From: Pseudomonadota bacterium
Lineage (GTDB): Bacteria > Desulfobacterota > Desulfovibrionia > Desulfovibrionales > Desulfovibrionaceae
DNA length: 64,000 nucleotides
Assembly (NCBI GenBank): GCA_018822105.1
Contig: JAHJLB010000014.1
Coordinates: 186,001 to 250,000 of the forward strand
Reading direction: 5' to 3'
Made by a program: the position numbers and the translations under genes. Of the stretch, positions 17,499 through 29,232 are shown in pieces (the first letter of the stretch is position 1; each line of letters opens with the position of its first letter). The notes beneath the pieces are model-generated. The model was not told where the DNA came from. It saw only the letters and a program-made list of their open reading frames with translations, and ran no database searches.

Positions 17499-17581
17499 CG
17501 AACACAATCATTGGCAGGCGCCAACGCACCAGGGGTACTCCGCGCCCTGAGCAGCCAAACCCTGAGCGCCCTGGGGAATGC

Positions 17582-20197
17582 ATGAAGCAGATCAGCAAGA
17601 TCAAGGTGACCGAAGGCATCTTCTACATCAGCATTCCCGGCGCCGACGTGCACATCCTCTGCGGCTGCCCGGCGGACAGCGTCAAGCATCTCATGAAGCG
17701 CGGCCTGATCCAGAGCAAGGAGATCAACGGCGTCACCTTTGAGACCGGGCCCAACGCCATCCTGCTCTCCGACGTGCTTCTCCAGCACGGCCGTTTCGCC
17801 AACCTCTCCGAATTCCCCATCCTCCAGATGTTCTACCGCCAGGGCCGGATCATCCCCGGGCACCCCAACAACACCGGCATCAAGCCCGCGCTCATCGGCT
17901 CGCGCAAGCAGGTCGAAGCGCAGATGGAATACATCTACCGCGGCAACTACGGCCTTGTCTCCGAAGAGGAGCTGATTCGCTCCGGGGTTCCGGAACCAGT
18001 GGCCAAGGACTGGATGCGCCTGAAGCTCAAGTTCGCCTTCGGCAAGATCCGGCGCATGGAGGAATACCTGGACCTTGTGGTTGTGGAAGGCGACCCCCAG
18101 GAGATCCGCAACAAGGTCTTCATCAAGCGCCTCAACGTCAATGTGTTTGAAATCTCCTACGGCAAGGAGTCCGTCCGGGTGGACCTGAACCGTTCGGACA
18201 AGTCCCTCTACCAGCCCTCCTATGTCCTGGACTTCCACCACATCAAGCGCGACTTCTTCGCCGTGCTGCACAGCGGGGAGGGCGATGGCTGGGATCCCAA
18301 CCGCCCGGCCATGGCCAGCATCATCATCTTCCAGGGCAAGGTCTACCTCATCGACGCCGGGCCGAGCATCCTGCACAGCCTGAAGGCGCTGGGCATCAGC
18401 GTCAACGAGATTTCCGGCATCTTCCACACCCATGCCCACGATGACCATTTCTGCGGCCTGCCCGCGCTCATGCGCGCCGACCACCGCATCCCCTACTACG
18501 CCACGAGATTCGTCCGCGACTCGGTGATGAAGAAGCTTGCCGCCCTGTCCATGACCAGCGAGGCGGAATTCGACCACTACTTCCAGTTCCATGACCTGGA
18601 ACTCGGGGTCTGGAACGACATCGACACCCTGGAAGTGAAGCCCGTGTTCTCGCCGCACCCGGTGGAGACCACCGTCATGTTCTTCCGCACCCTGGACCGC
18701 AAAGGCTACCGCACCTATGCCCATTTCGCCGACATCGCCAGCCTGAAGCTTCTCAAGACCATGATCACCGCCGACGCGGACGCGCCGGGGCTGTCGCAAG
18801 GTCTCTTCGACGAGGTCAGCGCCAGCTACCTGGAGCCCGTGGACCTGAAGAAGCTGGACATCGGCGGCGGCATGATCCACGGCGACGCCGAGGACTTTGC
18901 GCGCGACAAATCCGGAAAGATCATCCTTTCGCACACCTCCCTGCCGCTCACTTACAGGCAGAAGGAGATCGGCTCCGGCGCGCCCTTCGGCATGGTGGAC
19001 GTGCTCATCCCCGCGCACCAGGACTATGTGCGCTCCTACGCCTACCACTACCTGAACTCCTACTTCCCCACCGTTGCCGGCGGCAAGCTGCGGATCCTGC
19101 TCAACTGCCAAGTGGTGAAGATCAATCCTGAATCCTTGATCCTCAAGGCCGGGCACAAGGCCGAAAACGTGCACCTCATCCTCACCGGACAGGTCGACGT
19201 CATCCGCACGCGCACCGGCGTGTACAGCACGCTGTCCACCGGCGGCCTCATGGGCGAGTACACAGCCCTCACGGGGAAGGCCTCGCGCGAGACCTACCGG
19301 GCCGCGAACTTTGTCCAGGCCCTGTGCATCCCCGTGGACCTGTACTCCGTGTTCGTCAAAAACAACGGCCTGCTGGACGAGATGCTGCGCCTGCAGGACA
19401 TCCGCAGCTTTCTGTACACAAGCCACCTATTCGGGGACGGCCTGACCTGCACCCTGCAGAACGACATCGCCGGGGCCATCTCCTGCGAGAACTTCAGCGA
19501 CGCGGAGCCGCTGGCGCCGACCAGCGAACCCAGGCTGTATCTGGTCAAGTCCGGCAAGGTTGACCTGCTCCTGGGCGGAAAGGTCATCGAATCCCTCGGC
19601 CCGGGGGAATTCTTCAACGAAAGCACTGTGCTCTTCGACACCCCCAACCTGTTCAGGGCCAGGGCCGCCAAGGACACCTGCATCTACTCCATCCCCGGCG
19701 AGATCCTGGCGGACATCCCCATCGTGCGCTGGAAGTTGCTGGAGCAGTACGAGAGGCGGCTGGGGATGATCGTCGCCGGCACGGACGATGGGGCGCACTT
19801 CCAGTGGCTTGAGGAATACTCCGTCCACATCGCCAGCATCGACGGGCAGCATCAGGAGATCTTCCTGCTGGCCAGGGAGCTCTACTCGGCCCTGTTCGAC
19901 GGCCAGAAGAGCTCTGCTCCGGCCCAGCTCTTCTCCAGGATGCTGGCCCTGTCCGAGGAGCACTTCCAGACAGAGCTTGAGTTCATGCTCAAATGCGGTT
20001 ACCCGGGCTTTGAGGCGCACCGCAACAAGCACGAGGCCATCCTCAAGACGCTGAAGGATTTTTCCGCAGACTACGCGGCCAGCCACAAACCGCTCAAGAA
20101 GGAGATCGGCATCTTCCTCAAGGACAGCGTGCTGACGCACATCCTGACCGAGGACAGGCAGCTCGGAACCTACCTGAACCGGCAGGGCATCCGCTAG
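17582..20197 (+). CDS. Metallo-beta-lactamase / cNMP-binding / hemerythrin fusion protein
   Basis: The protein has 871 residues and no signal peptide or membrane helix, so it is cytoplasmic. Residues 1-170 are an N-terminal region I do not recognise. About 220-520 is a metallo-beta-lactamase fold with H284-x-H286-x-D288-H289, a further His near 359, Asp near 384 and AHQDY later. About 555-720 holds two cNMP-binding-like barrels; the first keeps a GE...R pattern (GEYTALTGKASRETYR), while the second has NE in place of GE. About 739-871 is a bacteriohemerythrin with all seven di-iron ligands: H757, H794, E798, H813, H817, H853 and D858. Hemerythrins bind O2 or NO. The start ATG has only a weak site. 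The role is unknown; an oxygen- or NO-responsive hydrolase or oxidoreductase is a guess. Confidence 0.9.
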   Translation: MKQISKIKVTEGIFYISIPGADVHILCGCPADSVKHLMKRGLIQSKEINGVTFETGPNAILLSDVLLQHGRFANLSEFPILQMFYRQGRIIPGHPNNTGIKPALIGSRKQVEAQMEYIYRGNYGLVSEEELIRSGVPEPVAKDWMRLKLKFAFGKIRRMEEYLDLVVVEGDPQEIRNKVFIKRLNVNVFEISYGKESVRVDLNRSDKSLYQPSYVLDFHHIKRDFFAVLHSGEGDGWDPNRPAMASIIIFQGKVYLIDAGPSILHSLKALGISVNEISGIFHTHAHDDHFCGLPALMRADHRIPYYATRFVRDSVMKKLAALSMTSEAEFDHYFQFHDLELGVWNDIDTLEVKPVFSPHPVETTVMFFRTLDRKGYRTYAHFADIASLKLLKTMITADADAPGLSQGLFDEVSASYLEPVDLKKLDIGGGMIHGDAEDFARDKSGKIILSHTSLPLTYRQKEIGSGAPFGMVDVLIPAHQDYVRSYAYHYLNSYFPTVAGGKLRILLNCQVVKINPESLILKAGHKAENVHLILTGQVDVIRTRTGVYSTLSTGGLMGEYTALTGKASRETYRAANFVQALCIPVDLYSVFVKNNGLLDEMLRLQDIRSFLYTSHLFGDGLTCTLQNDIAGAISCENFSDAEPLAPTSEPRLYLVKSGKVDLLLGGKVIESLGPGEFFNESTVLFDTPNLFRARAAKDTCIYSIPGEILADIPIVRWKLLEQYERRLGMIVAGTDDGAHFQWLEEYSVHIASIDGQHQEIFLLARELYSALFDGQKSSAPAQLFSRMLALSEEHFQTELEFMLKCGYPGFEAHRNKHEAILKTLKDFSADYAASHKPLKKEIGIFLKDSVLTHILTEDRQLGTYLNRQGIR

Positions 20198-20268
20198 CCC
20201 TGCGCTCCCCCGCTGCCAAGGGTGCGGTGCGCCGGCCAGCAGGCAGATCCTTCCCAATTCCGGTTCAC

Positions 20269-20278
20269 ACAAATTTGT
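20269..20278. promoter_or_regulatory. Palindrome ACAAATTTGT, site 1
   Basis: A perfect 10-nt palindrome, about 310 nt upstream of glnN. A near-identical copy lies 42 bp downstream at 20311, four helical turns away, as expected for paired operator sites. The binding protein is unknown. Confidence 0.4.
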
Positions 20279-20310
20279 CACACGCGCTGGCTGCCCACAT
20301 GGTCGCATTT

Positions 20311-20320
20311 ACAATTTTGT
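20311..20320. promoter_or_regulatory. Near-palindrome ACAATTTTGT, site 2
   Basis: Differs from site 1 at one position. It lies about 70 nt upstream of the sigma-54-like element, a usual distance for an enhancer-binding protein site. Confidence 0.35.
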
Positions 20321-20350
20321 AGCATTCCTCGAGCCTCCGACGGGTGTCTA

Positions 20351-20366
20351 CATGGCAACAGCCATG
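20351..20366. repeat. Inverted repeat CATGGC-N4-GCCATG
   Basis: Perfect 6-nt arms with a 4-nt loop between palindrome site 2 and the sigma-54-like element. It could be an operator or a small hairpin; there is no U-tract, so it is not an obvious terminator. Confidence 0.35.
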
Positions 20367-20386
20367 AATCACACATGTTTTCTTTT

Positions 20387-20402
20387 TGGCCCGATTCTTG
20401 AT
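20387..20402 (+). promoter_or_regulatory. Sigma-54-like promoter element upstream of glnN
   Basis: TGGCCCG-N4-TTGAT has the exact -24/-12 spacing. The -24 element differs from TGGCACG at one position. The -12 has GA where GC is nearly invariant, which weakens the call. Glutamine synthetase genes are often nitrogen-regulated through sigma-54. Confidence 0.35.
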
Positions 20403-20582
20403 CTTACGATGGCAGAACCCTCTGGGCAGAAGCGGGGATCCCCGGTCCACAGCGGCCGAGGTTCATTCAGGCAAGACGGTTGAACCCGCCAGCGCGCTTC
20501 AGCAGGCCCGCACCGGACGCAGGAAGAATTCGACATTCCTGTCAAGCAACACCTAACGCCAGACTTACAGGAGCCAGACACC

Positions 20583-22763
<2,181 letters not shown>

Positions 22764-22790
22764 GCCGCGGCCACCAGCCTCAAACGCACA

Positions 22791-22821
22791 GGGCCGCCCC
22801 TTCGGGGGCGGCCCTTCTTTT
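22791..22821 (+). terminator. Intrinsic terminator of glnN
   Basis: A perfect 10-bp stem GGGCCGCCCC/GGGGCGGCCC with a TTCG tetraloop is followed by TTCTTTT, 27 nt after the glnN stop. Confidence 0.88.
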
Positions 22822-22881
22822 GGCAGGCGGCGGAGAGGAGCCCCCTGACCGGCTGTTGGCAGGCAGAAGTTACTGGCAGGC
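22821..22881. repeat. Three direct copies of TGGCAGGC
   Basis: Copies start at 22821, 22857 and 22874 on the plus strand. The first abuts the glnN terminator tail. Four more copies, one inverted, lie in the gene-poor stretch at 16994-17519. Confidence 0.5.
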
Positions 22882-23091
22882 ACCTTCACCCGTCGAGAAA
22901 CGTCAGGCAACCCGGTGTTCTCGGGCCACAGCGGACTGGGAGCGTGCAGGTGCTGCACGCAGCAACAGGCTCGCCCCTACCCGGATCCAAGCCCGTTGGC
23001 GCCCGGATTGATGCCCAGCCCAGGCGAGGACACATGCGTTCAGCAGCGCGCGACTGCCCACCCTGCCGCTTTCCCGCACAAGCGCCCAATG

Positions 23092-23123
23092 AAAAAGGCG
23101 GGGGAGGTAAACCTCACCCCGCC
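23092..23123 (-). terminator. Intrinsic terminator of mucR
   Basis: On the minus strand GGCGGGGTGAGG and CCTCCCCCGCC pair around a TTTA loop, followed by TTTTTC, about 18 nt after the mucR stop. Confidence 0.8.
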
Positions 23124-23140
23124 CCTGCTTCTCCGAGCGC

Positions 23141-23536
23141 CTACTTGTTCTTGCCGCGCTTTTTCCAGAGCTCCATTTCCTTCATCTTCTTGCGGCGGTC
23201 GCGCTGCAGCGACTTGCACACCAAAGGCAGGCCCTTCTTGTAGCCGAACTTCTCACGATATTCCGCCGTGGTCAGGCCGTGGCCGGAAAGGTGCTTTTTC
23301 GTAATGATCTTAAATGATTTGCTGCAAACACAGCAGGTGATGCTTTTCTCGCGCACGCACTTTGCAGGGTCAACGGCGGCTTCCTCTTCAACTTCCGGCA
23401 AAGAAGATTCTCCGGAAAGGGCCTGGAGCCCGCGCACCAGCTTCTTGACCATGGAGAGAATCTCCTCATCAGTCATAGTCCGCACAGTGGCTTGCGCCTT
23501 AACTATTTCCAGGGCTTCTCTCAAATAGTCATCCAT
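23141..23536 (-). CDS. MucR/Ros-family zinc-finger transcriptional regulator
   Basis: The protein has 131 residues. The C-terminal half has the Ros/MucR-type finger C-x2-C-x9-H-x3-H (CCVCSKSFKIITKKHLSGH), followed by GLTTAEYREKFGYKKGLPLVC and a basic tail, as in the family. The N-terminal half is helical and acidic. MucR proteins bind AT-rich DNA and often control exopolysaccharide, motility and their own genes. The ATG has AAGGAG 6 nt upstream. An 8-nt inverted repeat covers the likely promoter region (23602-23641). Confidence 0.9.
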   Translation of the reverse strand: MDDYLREALEIVKAQATVRTMTDEEILSMVKKLVRGLQALSGESSLPEVEEEAAVDPAKCVREKSITCCVCSKSFKIITKKHLSGHGLTTAEYREKFGYKKGLPLVCKSLQRDRRKKMKEMELWKKRGKNK

Positions 23537-23601
23537 CAGCTTCTCCTTCTGTTTGACAGAGCATATGTCCAGGGACAACCAAATACAATGGACTGGGATG
23601 C

Positions 23602-23641
23602 ATTGACGCCTGAATTACCACCGGCATAACGTCGCGTCAAT
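23602..23641. promoter_or_regulatory. Inverted repeat ATTGACGC-N24-GCGTCAAT upstream of mucR
   Basis: Perfect 8-nt arms lie about 65-105 nt upstream of the mucR start. Each arm contains a TTGACG -35-like hexamer pointing inward, so the arrangement may be a pair of overlapping promoters or an operator. The -10 regions are weak. Confidence 0.4.
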
Positions 23642-23731
23642 ACGCTTGCAAAAGAAATGTATGCACATGGGCTTCTGCGAAACTGTTTCCGAATTGCACC
23701 GGCAATAGAGTCTGCTGCGGACTTGGAAGAG

Positions 23732-23760
23732 AAAAAAAGAGGCTGCCCTTTCGGACAGCC
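23732..23760 (-). terminator. Intrinsic terminator of ilvC
   Basis: On the minus strand GGCTGTCC-GAAA-GGGCAGCC forms a stem followed by TCTTTTTTT, about 25 nt after the ilvC stop. Confidence 0.88.
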
Positions 23761-23784
23761 CCGCTACAGAACATGTGCAGTGAG

Positions 23785-25310
<1,526 letters not shown>

Positions 25311-25320
25311 GATCCGCCTC

Positions 25321-27012
25321 CTACACAAGCAGCATGTCGGTGAGGGAGGCCCCGGCCGGGACCATGGGATACACGTTCTCCTCGCGCTCCACGCGCACGT
25401 CCACGATGACCGTGCCCGGCGTGTCGAGAGCCTGCTTCAGAACGCGCTCCAAGTCCTTCGGGTCCGAGATGCGGAAGCCCTTGGCGCCATAGGCCTCGGC
25501 CAGCTTCACGAAGTCCGGCTGGGCGTCCATGCAGGTGGAGCAGTAGTTCTTCTTGTAGAAGAGCTCCTGCCACTGGCGCACCATGCCCAGGTAGCCGTTG
25601 TTCAGGATGACGATCTTGACGCCAAGGTTGTTGCAGACGCTTGTGGCCAGCTCCTGGATGTTCATCTGGATGGAGCCGTCGCCCGCGATATCGATGACCA
25701 TCTTGTCGGGCCGGGCGAACTGCGCGCCGATGGCCGCCGGGAAGCCGTAGCCCATGGTGCCCAGTCCGCCGGAGGACAGGAAGCAGTTGGGTTCGTTGAA
25801 CGTATAGAACTGGGCCGCCCACATCTGGTGCTGGCCCACTTCGGTGCAGATGACCGCCTCGCCGCGGGTGAGCTCGTGGAGCTTCTCAACCACAGACTGG
25901 GGCTTGATGGTGGTTTCGCTTGGCTGGTAGCTCAGCGGATGCTCCTTGGCCCAGGCCCGCACCTTGGAGACCCAGGGCAAATGCCCGGTCTCGAAGTCGT
26001 ACTCGGCGAGCGAGGGGGTGAGTTCCTCCTTCAGGGCCTCCAGGGCCAGGCGGCAGTCGGACACCAGCGGTACGTGAACACTCACGTTTTTCTGGATGCT
26101 GGTGGGATCGATGTCGATGTGCACCAGTTTGGCCATGGGCGCAAAGGTACTGACCTTGCCGGTGACGCGGTCGTCGAAGCGCGCTCCAACGGCCAGCACA
26201 AGGTCGGCGTTGTTGACGGCCATGTTGGCGGCGTAAGTGCCGTGCATGCCGAGCATGCCGAGCCAGAGCCTGTCCTTGCCGGGGAAGCAGCCCAGACCCA
26301 TGAGGGTGGCCGTCACCGGGATGTGCAGGTTCTGGGCGAGCCAGGTCAGGGCCTCGTGCCCCTGGCTGGTGATGACGCCGCCGCCGGCATAGATGATGGG
26401 GCGCTCGGCGTCGCGGATGAGCTGGGCGACCTTCTTGATCTGCCCGGCGTGGGGCTTCACGTTGGGGTTGTAGCTGCGCATCTTGACGTCCTCGGGCCAG
26501 ACGAACTTGGTCTTGACCTGCATGACGTCCTTGGGCAGGTCCACCAGGACCGGCCCCGGGCGCCCGGAACGCGCGAGGTAGAAGGCCTGACGGATGACAT
26601 GCGCCAGATCGCGCACGTCCTTCACCAGGTAGTTGTGCTTTGTGCAGGGCCGGGTGATGCCGACGATGTCCACTTCCTGGAAGGCGTCGTTGCCGATGAG
26701 CGGCGTGGGCACCTGCCCGGTCAGGATGACCACCGGGATGGAGTCCATGTACGCGGTGGCGATGCCGGTGACGGTGTTGGTGGCGCCGGGGCCGCTGGTC
26801 ACAAGACAACAGCCGACCTTGCCCGAGGCGCGGGCAAAGCCGTCTGCCGCGTGTATCGCTGCCTGCTCATGGCGCACAAGAATGTGCCTGAGCGAGGTGT
26901 TGGGCAGTTCATTGTAGATATCAATGACGGCTCCGCCAGGGAAACCGAAAATCACCTCCACGCCTTCCCGCTTCAGACACTCGAGAAGGATTTGAGCTCC
27001 AGTGAGCTCCAT
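25321..27012 (-). CDS. ilvB: Acetolactate synthase large (catalytic) subunit
   Basis: The protein has 563 residues. It is a thiamine-diphosphate enzyme with the catalytic Glu in [13 protein letters not shown], the FAD-binding middle domain and the ThDP motif [14 protein letters not shown]...NN. It condenses pyruvate into acetolactate or with 2-ketobutyrate, the first step for branched-chain amino acids. The ATG has AGGAGG 9 nt upstream. The DUF465 gene ends only 4 nt before, so translation may be coupled. Confidence 0.97.
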   Translation of the reverse strand: MELTGAQILLECLKREGVEVIFGFPGGAVIDIYNELPNTSLRHILVRHEQAAIHAADGFARASGKVGCCLVTSGPGATNTVTGIATAYMDSIPVVILTGQVPTPLIGNDAFQEVDIVGITRPCTKHNYLVKDVRDLAHVIRQAFYLARSGRPGPVLVDLPKDVMQVKTKFVWPEDVKMRSYNPNVKPHAGQIKKVAQLIRDAERPIIYAGGGVITSQGHEALTWLAQNLHIPVTATLMGLGCFPGKDRLWLGMLGMHGTYAANMAVNNADLVLAVGARFDDRVTGKVSTFAPMAKLVHIDIDPTSIQKNVSVHVPLVSDCRLALEALKEELTPSLAEYDFETGHLPWVSKVRAWAKEHPLSYQPSETTIKPQSVVEKLHELTRGEAVICTEVGQHQMWAAQFYTFNEPNCFLSSGGLGTMGYGFPAAIGAQFARPDKMVIDIAGDGSIQMNIQELATSVCNNLGVKIVILNNGYLGMVRQWQELFYKKNYCSTCMDAQPDFVKLAEAYGAKGFRISDPKDLERVLKQALDTPGTVIVDVRVEREENVYPMVPAGASLTDMLLV

Positions 27013-27016
27013 AGAA

Positions 27017-27247
27017 CTACGCCTCCTGTTGACGATATTTATCCAACAAGGCTTGCAGCTTCGTCTTACCGGCAAGCTTCTTCTTCTTCAATTCCTTGAT
27101 TTCCTGTTCGACCACAGGGCTTAGGAACGGCTTGCCTTCTAGCTTGACGATCATCTTCTCGTAATCCAGGTGCTGCTGCCACAGGGCGCGCACTTCGATA
27201 TCCTGGCTGGCGAAGGTCTCAATCAGGTCGCGGTCTTTGCCTTCCAT
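27017..27247 (-). CDS. DUF465/YdcH-family small protein
   Basis: The protein has 76 residues and is a helical hairpin. [30 protein letters not shown] followed by [26 protein letters not shown] matches the DUF465 pattern. The function of this family is unknown. The ATG has AAGGAG 6 nt upstream. It lies directly before ilvB, but the linkage need not mean a shared role. Confidence 0.8.
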   Translation of the reverse strand: MEGKDRDLIETFASQDIEVRALWQQHLDYEKMIVKLEGKPFLSPVVEQEIKELKKKKLAGKTKLQALLDKYRQQEA

Positions 27248-27291
27248 GTTCGACTCCTTGTGTTGGAGATAGTTAGACTTCGTCATTGCCG

Positions 27292-27594
27292 TCAGATGAC
27301 CTTGGACCAATCCGGTTCGGTCTCGGACAGGACCCGCAGGGTCTTGCTGCGGGAGCTCAGTCCAGAGGCCAGGCTCACCTGGCTGCGCTTGAGGCCCAGC
27401 CGGTCCGCCATGAAATCCACCAGGGCCGCGTTGGCCCTGTTGTCCACCGCCGGGGCCGAGAGCCGCACCTTCAGGCGGTCCTGATACAGTCCGGCCAGCT
27501 CATCGCGCTTGGCCCCGGGCTGCACGTGCACCCGGATGCGCCACTCCCCGCTTCCCGCCTGGCGGATGAAGACAGGCGGCTGCACTCCCGTCAA
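27292..27594 (-). CDS. DUF167/YggU-family protein
   Basis: The protein has 100 residues and the DUF167 pattern: RIRVHVQPGAKRDEL near residue 20, LKVRLSAPAVDNRANAALVDFMA in the middle and SRSKTLRV near the end. The fold is known but the function is not. It starts with TTG preceded by GGAG at 6 nt, overlapping the stop region of the DivIVA-like gene. In many bacteria yggU follows yggT, as is nearly the case here. Confidence 0.85.
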   Translation of the reverse strand: MTGVQPPVFIRQAGSGEWRIRVHVQPGAKRDELAGLYQDRLKVRLSAPAVDNRANAALVDFMADRLGLKRSQVSLASGLSSRSKTLRVLSETEPDWSKVI

Positions 27595-27597
27595 AGA

Positions 27598-28101
27598 TCA
27601 CTCCGCCTTGCGCAAATACTTGAGCTTGGACTCCAGGGACTCCAGCCTCGAGACGGCCGGGTCCTCGGAGTCGATGATGCGCAGATGCGTCTCCAAAAGC
27701 CCGCGCAGCTGGATCTCGAACTGGCTGCGCTGGCGTTTCAGGTTTTCGATGTCCTCGTAGAGCTGGGCCAGGCGGTTGTGCCCCTGCTGGACCATGCCCT
27801 CGGCCTTGGCCCGGGCCTCATCAAGGATGAGGTGCGCCTCGCGCTGGGCGCCGCCCTTGATGTCGTCCACCATGCGCTGGGTGCTCATGAGGGTGTCGCG
27901 CAGGGTCTCGTCGCGCTGGCGGAACTCGTCCACCGAGCCCTCCATGCGCTTGACCTTCTTGATGAGGGTCTTGCGCTCCTCGGCCACGGCGCCGAGCATC
28001 TCGGCCACCTCGCCCATGAGCTGGTCGACTTCCTCGGGCGCATAGCCCCACAGACGCTTGGAGAACTTGCGATTGAGCAGATCGATCTTGGATATGGTCA
28101 C
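27598..28101 (-). CDS. DivIVA-family coiled-coil protein
   Basis: The protein has 167 residues. It begins with the DivIVA N-terminal signature (ISKIDLLNRKFSKRLWGYAPEEVDQLMGEV), followed by a long coiled coil that continues to the C terminus. DivIVA proteins mark curved membrane and help place division or polar complexes. The GTG start at 28101 is preceded by a G-rich site and is the only start near the family N terminus. It sits next to YggT, a gene pairing well known around division genes. Confidence 0.88.
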   Translation of the reverse strand: MTISKIDLLNRKFSKRLWGYAPEEVDQLMGEVAEMLGAVAEERKTLIKKVKRMEGSVDEFRQRDETLRDTLMSTQRMVDDIKGGAQREAHLILDEARAKAEGMVQQGHNRLAQLYEDIENLKRQRSQFEIQLRGLLETHLRIIDSEDPAVSRLESLESKLKYLRKAE

Positions 28102-28144
28102 GGATTCACCCCACCCTGCAGAGCAACGCGCCAGCCCTGCGTCT

Positions 28145-28459
28145 CTACCCGCCAAGGACCCGCATGGACATGCCCATGTCGAAGACCAGCTTGTCCAGAA
28201 GCGCGCCCAGGATCTGGACCGCCACGATGACCACAACAGGGGAGAGGTCCATGCCGCCGACGACGACAAAGGGCAGGGCGCGGCGGATGCGCGCATAGAC
28301 CGGGTCCGTGATGCTGCGCAGAAAGCGGACGATGGGGTTGTACGGGTCCGGGTTCACCCAGCTCAGCACGGCCGAAATGATGACCACCCACATATACAGG
28401 GTGAGCAGGGAAGAGACCAGTTGCACCAGCTTCACAAGAATGATCATGAGATAGGACAT
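28145..28459 (-). CDS. YggT-family integral membrane protein
   Basis: The protein has 104 residues with two transmembrane helix regions (about 5-35 and 73-95) flanking the family motif SWVNPDPYNPIVRFLRSITDP. YggT proteins are implicated in osmotic or division-related membrane roles, not fully defined. The ATG has GGAGG 4 nt upstream. It lies 43 nt before the DivIVA-like gene. Confidence 0.9.
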   Translation of the reverse strand: MSYLMIILVKLVQLVSSLLTLYMWVVIISAVLSWVNPDPYNPIVRFLRSITDPVYARIRRALPFVVVGGMDLSPVVVIVAVQILGALLDKLVFDMGMSMRVLGG

Positions 28460-28539
28460 TGAGCCTCCGCTGGTCAGGGGCCCGTAAAAGCCGGGCAACC
28501 CTCTGTGTGCTCCTGTTTTGGCACAGCGGGAGCCAAGAA

Positions 28540-29229
28540 TCAAGCCCCCTGCAGACCCGTGGAGAGCTCCGGCCAGGCGCGGCGCAGGGCCAGGAGCAGG
28601 GTCTCGAAGTCAGGCACGTGCAGCTCCGCCGCAAGGGCCGGGTTCTTGTAGGCCCAAAAGCTCACCCCCGCGTTCAGGGCGGTCTGCTCGTCCACGTCCG
28701 AATCGCCGATGAAGACCACCTCCGCGGCGCTCAGGCCCCAGTCGTTCAGGATGGCGTGCATGCCGCCGGGGTCGGGCTTGGGCCTGGGGGCGATGCCCGC
28801 GGTCATCACCGGCTGGAAATAGCCGTTGAGGTCCAAGGCCTCGAAGACCATGTCCGTGGTATCGGTGCGGTTGGTGTTCACGCCCAGAAAAAAGCGCGCG
28901 GCGCGCAGCCAGGAAAGCAGGCCGAGGATCCCCGGCTCACGACGCAGATGGGGCAGTATGTCGCGGTAGTTCAGGAGCTTGCGATACTCCATGGCCGCTT
29001 CATAATGCTCCGGGGGAACGATGCGCTGGATGGAGTTGAAGACGTTCTGCGTGTGCGTGTACATCTCGTCTTCAGGGCCCATGGGCGGCAGGCCGAAGCG
29101 CGAGCGGAACATGTTGTAGTAGGCGACGTTGGCCACAAAGGAGTCGATGAGAACGCCGTCGCAGTCAAAGATGAACCCGCGGAACCGGCGCAGGGCAGAG
29201 GCATCCAGGTCCTGATCGAGCACAGGCAC
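28540..29229 (-). CDS. HAD-superfamily hydrolase
   Basis: The protein has 229 residues. The HAD catalytic motif FDCDGVLIDS carries the two Asp at residues 22 and 24. Motif II lies near NTNRTD, and PKPDPGGM plus GDSDVDEQTA give motifs III and IV. It resembles phosphoglycolate-phosphatase-like enzymes, but the substrate cannot be told from sequence. It starts with GTG almost touching the stop of the preceding gene. Confidence 0.88.
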   Translation of the reverse strand: MPVLDQDLDASALRRFRGFIFDCDGVLIDSFVANVAYYNMFRSRFGLPPMGPEDEMYTHTQNVFNSIQRIVPPEHYEAAMEYRKLLNYRDILPHLRREPGILGLLSWLRAARFFLGVNTNRTDTTDMVFEALDLNGYFQPVMTAGIAPRPKPDPGGMHAILNDWGLSAAEVVFIGDSDVDEQTALNAGVSFWAYKNPALAAELHVPDFETLLLALRRAWPELSTGLQGA

Positions 29230-29232
29230 AGG

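Larger units (their letters stand above)
16736..17581. other. Gene-poor stretch of 846 nt with short repeats and one small candidate ORF
   Basis: No well-supported gene lies here. I see one cysteine-rich candidate reading frame with a good ribosome site (16824-17162, minus), four direct copies of the octamer TGGCAGGC plus one inverted copy (16994, 17059, 17085 inverted, 17512 and neighbours listed separately), and a Fur-like palindrome at 17480. Third-position GC in the open frames is clearly lower than in neighbouring genes. Confidence 0.6.
20198..20582. other. Regulatory-looking intergenic region before glnN
   Basis: This 385-nt gap has no gene. It holds two ACAAWTTTGT palindromes, a CATGGC-N4-GCCATG hairpin and a sigma-54-like element, all listed separately. 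The AT-rich part (20260-20410) contrasts with the GC-rich genome around it. Confidence 0.6.
22764..23140. other. Non-coding gap with glnN terminator, octamer repeats and mucR terminator
   Basis: No gene is visible in this 377-nt gap between convergent glnN and mucR. Besides the two terminators it holds TGGCAGGC copies at 22821, 22857 and 22874. I see nothing else in 22890-23090. Confidence 0.6.

Noticed and set aside
17193-17581. Possible c-di-GMP or other riboswitch in the fusion gene leader
   Set aside because: I looked for a GCAAACC-type core and paired arms and found none, so no known riboswitch class is supported.
17193-17585. Small ORFs on the plus strand between 17193 and 17585
   Set aside because: They lack a usable ribosome site and family features, overlap each other in different frames, and use codons unlike neighbouring genes.
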